Shown one piece after another: positions 60,601 through 64,000 of a stretch of 64,000 nt of DNA. The DNA comes from Vanessa cardui (lineage: Eukaryota; Arthropoda; Insecta; Lepidoptera; Nymphalidae). Under the pieces are notes generated by a model that ran no database searches, was not told the DNA's origin, and was given only the letters and a program-made list of their open reading frames with translations. The stretch spans positions 10,604,501 to 10,668,500 of the forward strand of contig NC_061124.1 of the NCBI RefSeq assembly GCF_905220365.1, given 5' to 3'. Made by a program: the position numbers and the translations under genes. Within the stretch, counting starts at the first letter, position 1. Each line of letters begins with the position of its first letter.

Positions 60601-63600
60601 CGGTGAAGGAAAACATCCACCAACCCGCATTGGAATAGCGTGGTGGAATATGTTCCAAACCCTCCTTAATGGAAGAGGAGGCCTTAGCCCAGCAGCGGGT
60701 AATTTAAAGGCTGTTACTTTAGTTTTTTACTTTTTAATATATTTTCATCTTACGAACATTTCTGAATTTTACCGGACTACTAGGGTTATATACATTTAAA
60801 GTAAAAAGTTATTCTTTAGTCTTGCCTGCTTGCCTTCTCATCTATTTCAATTTAAATACAATCATCGAAATACAAACAGTTTAAAGCAGATCGCTTAGTA
60901 AAGATAATGAGGTATATAACTCACCAAACTGACTAGCATAAGCGTGTTCGAAGAGCGTGATCAAGAAACACTGCCTATACTCGAAGCTGCATGGAAACTG
61001 TTCCAGGAACTGCCTCACGCAGTCCAGGAACAGCGGGAAGGTCGGGGCTGCACGAGGCTGCGCGGACGAGTACGGCCCGGAGCGGAGGCGAGTCCCGAAC
61101 GGGTGGCCGGCTTGGAGCCATTCGCGTTCTATCAGCGCTTGGAAACTAAAGACAATTGTATTTTAATTTTGTGACTATTATCTGTACTTTCCAGCTATAT
61201 GCTTACATTACATACATTACACTGATCCCAATGTATGTAGCTAAAGCACTTGTGTTATGGAAAATCAGAAGTAACGACGGTACCACAAACACCCAGACCC
61301 AAGACAACATAGAAGACTAATTAATTTTCTACATCGACTCGGCCGGGAATCGAACCCGGGATCTCGGAGTATCGTACCCATGAAAACTGGTGTACACACC
61401 ACTAGACCACGGAGGTCGTCATATCATAAGCGAATACATTTAAATAAAATTAACTTCTGCTAGATATAAATAAAATTACTGGCAACTTTATATTTACTGA
61501 AAAAAAAAGAACTACATCAATAATTCAAATGTGGAACATGAATAAAGTCAGTACCCTCGTATCGTCCGGCAGTCGGGGTTGAGTATGATCTGCACGAGCG
61601 AGCACACGAGCAGAGTCGCGTCCTCCCCGCGCGTCCCGTGTATCAAAACGGGTTCCGCTTTCTAAACGAAATAGTGTAAATTAGCCACAACCAAATAGTA
61701 TTATGACCTCCTTGATAGGCTAACGACCGTATAAGTTGGACATTACAACCTAATAAGATCTCAGAAACATAGGAACTGGTTAATTCTATGAACCCATACC
61801 AAATAGTATTATGACCTCCTTGATAGGCTAACGACCGTATAAGTTGGACATTACAACCTTATAAGATCGCAGAAACAGAGGAACTGGGTTAATTCTATGA
61901 ACCCATACCAAATAGTATTATGACCTCCTTGGTAGGCTAACGACCGTATAAGTTGAACATTACAACCTTATAAGGTCGCAGAAACAGAGAATTCACAGAA
62001 TTAACATTGTAATCGAATCTTTAGAAGCTATTTAATTTTTTCCATGCAAGAACTGAAACAGCTTGAGATCTTTACATTAGGAGTGTTTGTTCTCTGTGCC
62101 GTAGCATGTAAAGTCGTTGATCACTTAATCCTTTCCGGTCATGACAATTTTACCTTCCTATGGAATTATAAATTATAATGATAATAATAAAGAAGTTTAT
62201 TCGCCAAGCATAGAGGATGTTAACAAATTTCTTACTACTAAATAATAATAACACAGAAGAAAAAAAAAACACATTAATCTATGCCGGTAAAAAGGTCGTA
62301 GACTCAGCTTAAAGCTGCTTCTCAGTCTGCACCTACTTACATACAAATGCTGCCAACACAAAGTGTAAACTACTTATTTTATACTTACAAAGTTTAGAAG
62401 AAAATAAATATGTATAGGGTAACAAAAAATTTTGATAAATTTGAAGTTAGTAGTGAGCTGACTGAGATAAAATTTTGTAATTAATGTAATATAATAAATC
62501 ATATAAAATTTTAAAACAAAAAAAAAAACTTATACGAGCTAACGCACAAAAAGCGTACTTGTATTTAAATATAAATATGAGACGACATCACATACATTAC
62601 TCTGATCTCAATGTAAGTAGCTGAAGCACTTGTGTTATGGAAATCAGAAGTAACGACGGTAAAACAAACACCCAGACCCAGGACAACATAGAAAACTAAT
62701 GGTAATCTACATCGACTCGGCCGGGAATCGAACCCGGGACCTCAGAGTGGCGTACCCATGAAAACCGGTGTATACACCACTCGACCACGGAGGTCGTCGT
62801 ATTTGGGCACATCATCCTTCTCCCGCCCTTATCCCAATTTACTCGGGGTAGGCGCAGCATGTCTTCTTCCATACCTCCCTATCTGACGTCATCTCAAGTA
62901 ACATTCATACCAGCTACATCATCTTTCACACAATCCATCCATCCTTTCGTTGGGTATTTGGGCACATACAATATAATAATGATGTGCTACACAGGTGGCT
63001 AGTATTAATGGACAACAACAAACAACAACAGCCTGTAAATTCCCACTGCTGGGCTAAAGGCCTCCTCTACCTTTGAGGAGAAGGTTTGGAACATATTCCA
63101 CCAAGCTGTTCCAATGCGGGTTGGTGGAATACACTTGTGGCAGAACTTCTATGAAATTTGTCACATGCAGGTTTCCTCACGATGTTTTCCTTCACCGCCG
63201 AGCACGAAATGAATTATAAAGACAAATTAAGCACATGAATCAGCGGTGCTTGCCTGGGTTTGAACCCGCAATCATCGGTTAAGATGCACGCGTTCTAACA
63301 ACTCGGCCATCCCGACTCTTTTTTTTTTAAATTTATTTTAATGGACTCTGTTGCCGAAATCGATCAGAAGCTATTTGATACTGTATAACCAATAGTATGA
63401 GCTTACTTTGTGTTTCAAACATTGTTACAGAATTGGCAAAAGAAATCTGGCAAAAAAATCAATGACGTCATAGAATTTATATCCACTTTAATTTCTGAGT
63501 AATAAACGGAACCCAGCTAGTATAATAAGACACAAATTAGATGTGGCATCGGAAAATGCAATTGAATGAAAATAAAACAGATTACTGCCGATTTACACAA

Positions 63601-64000
63601 CCAATAGAAATAGCTTCCCTATCGCGCCATTCGACGCTATTCGTCGCTATAGATTCACGCGTCAGAGAAAGCAAGTGCATGTAAATCGACGCGTCAGATT
63701 GACGAATATATTAAGTCATATGATATTACAAGTTATTAAGTTCGTGTAATGATCATATTCGCATCAGAAAATAAATATTGATATAATTTGGGATAGCGTA
63801 ATCAATTCGGATGTGGTCGGTTTTACGAATTTTGCCGATGCGACGTCTAAGTTGTGTCATACTATAATTAAATAAATATATTCACCTGGTGTATATGCTG
63901 AGCCACGATACAGGCGGTGTGCAGGGAATTCCTGACTGACTCCGGCCACCCGCTCGATTCCAACCTCGATAGCCACTTATCACAAGATACTTCCCGGTCC
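54453..64000 (-). CDS. MTMR9: Myotubularin-related protein 9 (pseudophosphatase), 3' five coding exons, 5' part outside window
   Basis: The gene is read on the minus strand from the window edge to a TGA at 54455-54453. Five exons join in frame (781 nt, about 259 residues). The joined product follows known MTMR9 closely: an entry segment with DKWLSRLE, then VLIHGTRGEDAT, TIRGFQALIEREWLQAGHPF, LFEHAYASQF, SIWSWINQPDEL, NPLY, VVWPSVAP, then a charged C-terminal coiled coil. Active myotubularins have HCSDGWDRT in the P-loop. Here it is HGTRGEDAT, so the catalytic Cys is Gly and the Arg is Ala, as in a dead phosphatase. Known MTMR9 binds MTMR6/7/8 through its coiled coil and raises their 3-phosphoinositide phosphatase activity on endomembranes; that role is inferred here by orthology. 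All introns have GT/AG borders and consistent phases. The exons are GC-richer than the surroundings. The N-terminal PH-GRAM region must lie above 64000. Confidence 0.93.
54585..58218 (-). repeat. Minisatellite, about 47 units of 78/74 bp plus a partial, made of the MTMR9 last-exon splice site and a SINE tail
   Basis: The array lies in the last intron of MTMR9. I count 28 units of 78 bp and 19 of 74 bp (lacking GGTT in GTGTTGGTTGAAAATG), then a partial unit ending at about 58218. On the gene strand a unit reads: SINE-tail match (AGTAATGTATGTGATGTCTC), a short intron segment (CATTTTCAACCAACACA), the acceptor TTCTTACAG or TTTTTACAG, then about 24 exon-like bases encoding E-L-Y-L-R-W-L-V-V-E and TAA. 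Head variants read GAG CTC TAC, GAA CTG TAC, GAG CTG TAC and GAG CTT TAC, all Glu-Leu-Tyr. Runs of two 74-bp then two 78-bp units recur (55225, 56129, 56359), indicating higher-order duplication. The 78-bp period is 26 codons, so frames stay open on both strands by arithmetic. They are not genes. Confidence 0.95.
58243..58469 (-). mobile_element. tRNA-headed SINE, family 2, abutting the minisatellite
   Basis: On the minus strand it begins with a tRNA-like head (GACGACCTCCGTGGTCGAGT, then a B-box-like GGTTCGATTCCCGGCCGAG) and ends with GATCAGAGTAATGTATGTGA and an AT-rich tail. Near-identical copies lie at 61205 and 62565. Its last ~25 bp are the part found in every unit of the neighbouring array, so this copy is the likely donor of that segment. 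Confidence 0.85.
58691..58903 (+). mobile_element. Family 1 SINE without its tRNA head
   Basis: The copy begins in the body (CTTAATTTGTCTTTATAATT), continues through GAGGAAACCTGCATGTG and ACCCGCATTGGAACCGCG, and ends at GGGCTGTTAC. The head is absent, so it is 5' truncated or rearranged. It lies in the last MTMR9 intron. Confidence 0.8.
59161..59610. mobile_element. 450-bp inverted-repeat element, copy 2, in the last MTMR9 intron
   Basis: The ends are ATAGGCTATTTGAC and GTCAAATAGCCTAT, with TA on both sides (59159-59160 and 59611-59612), which suggests a Tc1/mariner-like origin. It is a direct repeat of the 52922 copy, 6.2 kb away. Confidence 0.87.
59642..59939 (-). mobile_element. tRNA-headed SINE, family 1 (Metulj-like), at an MTMR9 splice donor
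   Basis: On the minus strand: GAGTCGAGATGGCCCAGTGG (A-box head), a B-box GGTTCAAACCC-like block, the body, and a tail of GTT repeats. It is flanked by the 11-bp duplication CATATTTCAAC at 59631-59641 and 59940-59950. The right copy begins at intron position +5 of exon D, leaving the donor GTACGT intact. Confidence 0.9.
59955..60137 (-). CDS. MTMR9: MTMR9 exon D
   Basis: The exon is 183 nt, with acceptor CGTTTTGCAG and donor GTACGT. It continues the Gly codon and encodes TFICDSDQERE, TSIWSWINQPDEL, NYINPLYDP and NVVWPSVAPMSFVIWE, very close to the end of the MTMR9 catalytic-like domain. It ends in phase 1 with a single G. A tRNA-headed SINE (59642-59939) sits immediately downstream; its target-site duplication begins at intron position +5, so the donor is intact. 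Confidence 0.95.
60481..60735 (+). mobile_element. tRNA-headed SINE, family 1
   Basis: A plus-strand copy in the MTMR9 intron between exons C and D. It has GAGCTGAGATGGCCCAGCGG, then GCGGGTTCAAACCCAGGCAA and the family body, shortened internally (AAACATCCACC lacks the usual GTGAGGAAACC block). An 11-bp duplication AATATATTTTC at 60470-60480 and 60736-60746 flanks it. Confidence 0.88.
60925..61145 (-). CDS. MTMR9: MTMR9 exon C
   Basis: The exon is 221 nt, with acceptor GTCTTTAG and donor GTGAGT. Its first base completes the Gly codon from exon B. It encodes FQALIEREWLQAGHPF, then a segment with FPLFLDCVRQFLEQFPCSFE and LFEHAYASQF, all characteristic of the MTMR9 pseudophosphatase domain. The middle part (GTRLRSGPYSSAQPRAAP) differs from the vertebrate sequence. 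It ends with one base of a Gly codon. Confidence 0.93.
61205..61421 (-). mobile_element. tRNA-headed SINE, family 2
   Basis: This minus-strand copy lies in the MTMR9 intron between exons B and C. The tRNA-like head with GACCTCCGTGGTCTAGTGGT is at the right and the tail with ACATTGGGATCAGTGTAATG is at the left. It differs from the 58243 copy at scattered positions, so both are independent insertions. Confidence 0.82.
61555..61661 (-). CDS. MTMR9: MTMR9 exon B with degenerate phosphatase P-loop
   Basis: The exon is 107 nt, preceded by the acceptor TTCGTTTAG and followed by the donor GTACTG. It opens in phase 0 with KAEPVLIHGTRGEDATLLV and closes after two bases of a Gly codon (TIRG). The loop HGTRGEDAT at 61640-61614 replaces the HCxxGxxRT signature of active enzymes, with Cys to Gly and Arg to Ala. 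A 108-bp tandem repeat begins about 30 bp upstream in the intron. Confidence 0.92.
61691..61995. repeat. 108-bp tandem repeat, about 2.8 copies
   Basis: Copies start at 61691, 61799 and 61908 with CCAAATAGTATTATGACCTC. The period is 108-109 bp, and copies differ by only a few bases. The array ends where the third copy turns into CAGAGAATTCACAG. It lies in the MTMR9 intron just upstream of the exon B acceptor but does not include the acceptor. Confidence 0.92.
62170..62350 (-). mobile_element. Probable LINE 3' tail
   Basis: On the minus strand, CTATGCTTGGCGAATAAACT followed by TTCTTTATTATTATCATTAT resembles the polyadenylation-signal-bearing 3' ends of lepidopteran LINEs. No coding part is visible. 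The assignment rests on pattern memory only. Confidence 0.35.
62565..62798 (-). mobile_element. tRNA-headed SINE, family 2
   Basis: This minus-strand copy lies in the intron between exons A and B. The head ends at 62798, directly against the target-site copy of the RTE fragment at 62813. The tail keeps the family's AGTAATGTATGTGATGTCGT motif. Confidence 0.82.
62813..62953 (-). mobile_element. Truncated LINE 3' end with 14-bp target-site duplication
   Basis: Read on the minus strand it contains the decayed motif GWMDCVKDD and GAAGACATGCTGCGCCTACC, the ending of a common lepidopteran LINE polymerase frame. It is flanked by GTATTTGGGCACAT at 62799-62812 and 62954-62967. The clade is probably RTE, but I cannot confirm this without a search. 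Confidence 0.7.
63012..63318 (-). mobile_element. tRNA-headed SINE, family 1
   Basis: A complete minus-strand copy in the intron between exons A and B. The ACAACAACAGCCTGTAAATT tail end is at the left and the TTAAGATGCACGCGTTCTAA head at the right. It is very close to the 59642 and 10255 copies, which suggests recent activity. Confidence 0.88.
63520..63866. mobile_element. Inverted-repeat element (MITE-like), second copy of the family at 11920
   Basis: The ends GACACAAATTAGATGTGGCA and TGCGACGTCTAAGTTGTGTC form a terminal inverted repeat. The interior (CACAACCAATAGAAATAGCT, TTCGACGCTATTCGTCGCTA) matches the 11920 copy throughout. Its right end lies about 20 bp from the MTMR9 exon A donor. 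No coding capacity is visible. Confidence 0.8.
63886..64000 (-). CDS. MTMR9: MTMR9 exon A (cut by the window edge)
   Basis: This is the first visible exon, 115 nt of it, in frame from base 63999. It encodes the stretch from DREVSCDKWLSRLE to HTACIVAQHIHQ, which lies just before the P-loop in MTMR9. It ends with a CAG codon at 63888-63886 followed by the donor GTGAAT, so the intron phase is 0. Its start lies outside the window. Confidence 0.9.

Overview
This window looks like AT-rich nuclear DNA from a lepidopteran, most likely a nymphalid-type butterfly. The evidence is the repeats: several copies of a tRNA-headed SINE whose 3' tail is a run of GTT (the kind described as Metulj in Heliconius), a second tRNA-headed SINE, truncated RTE- and Jockey-like LINE pieces, Helitron-like fragments, and short hAT, pogo and other inverted-repeat elements. 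No bacterial operon, rRNA, functional tRNA or CRISPR array was seen.

One gene is clear. The minus strand from 64000 down to 54453 carries the last five coding exons of a myotubularin-related pseudophosphatase, an MTMR9 orthologue. Its 5' part lies beyond the window. Exons at 63886-64000 (cut by the edge), 61555-61661, 60925-61145, 59955-60137 and 54453-54607 join in frame with GT/AG borders. In the phosphatase loop both catalytic residues are replaced, as expected for MTMR9.

The most unusual object is the 3.6-kb minisatellite at 54585-58218, in the last intron directly against the last exon. It has about 47 units of 78 or 74 bp plus a partial one. Read on the gene strand, each unit contains a copy of the 3' splice site and the first ~24 nt of the last exon, fused to ~25 bp matching the tail of the second SINE family. 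A complete copy of that SINE lies at the far end of the array. The intron therefore presents dozens of duplicated 3' splice sites. Using any of them except the one nearest the true exon would end the protein about ten codons later, before the C-terminal coiled coil. Long open frames on both strands of the array are by-products of a 78-bp period (26 codons).

The gene is also crowded by other insertions: a SINE whose target site starts at intron position +5 of one donor, an inverted-repeat element ending about 20 bp from another donor, a 108-bp tandem repeat just upstream of an acceptor, and two 450-bp direct-repeat elements bracketing the last exon and array.

Positions 1-54452 hold no gene I can name. 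This is AT-rich noncoding DNA with scattered transposable elements, three perfect hairpin palindromes (3163, 21136, 27553), a few GC-richer islands that could be regulatory or contain small exons, and three weak candidate exons (32239, 47120, 49982). Several insertions have readable target-site duplications that fix their class.
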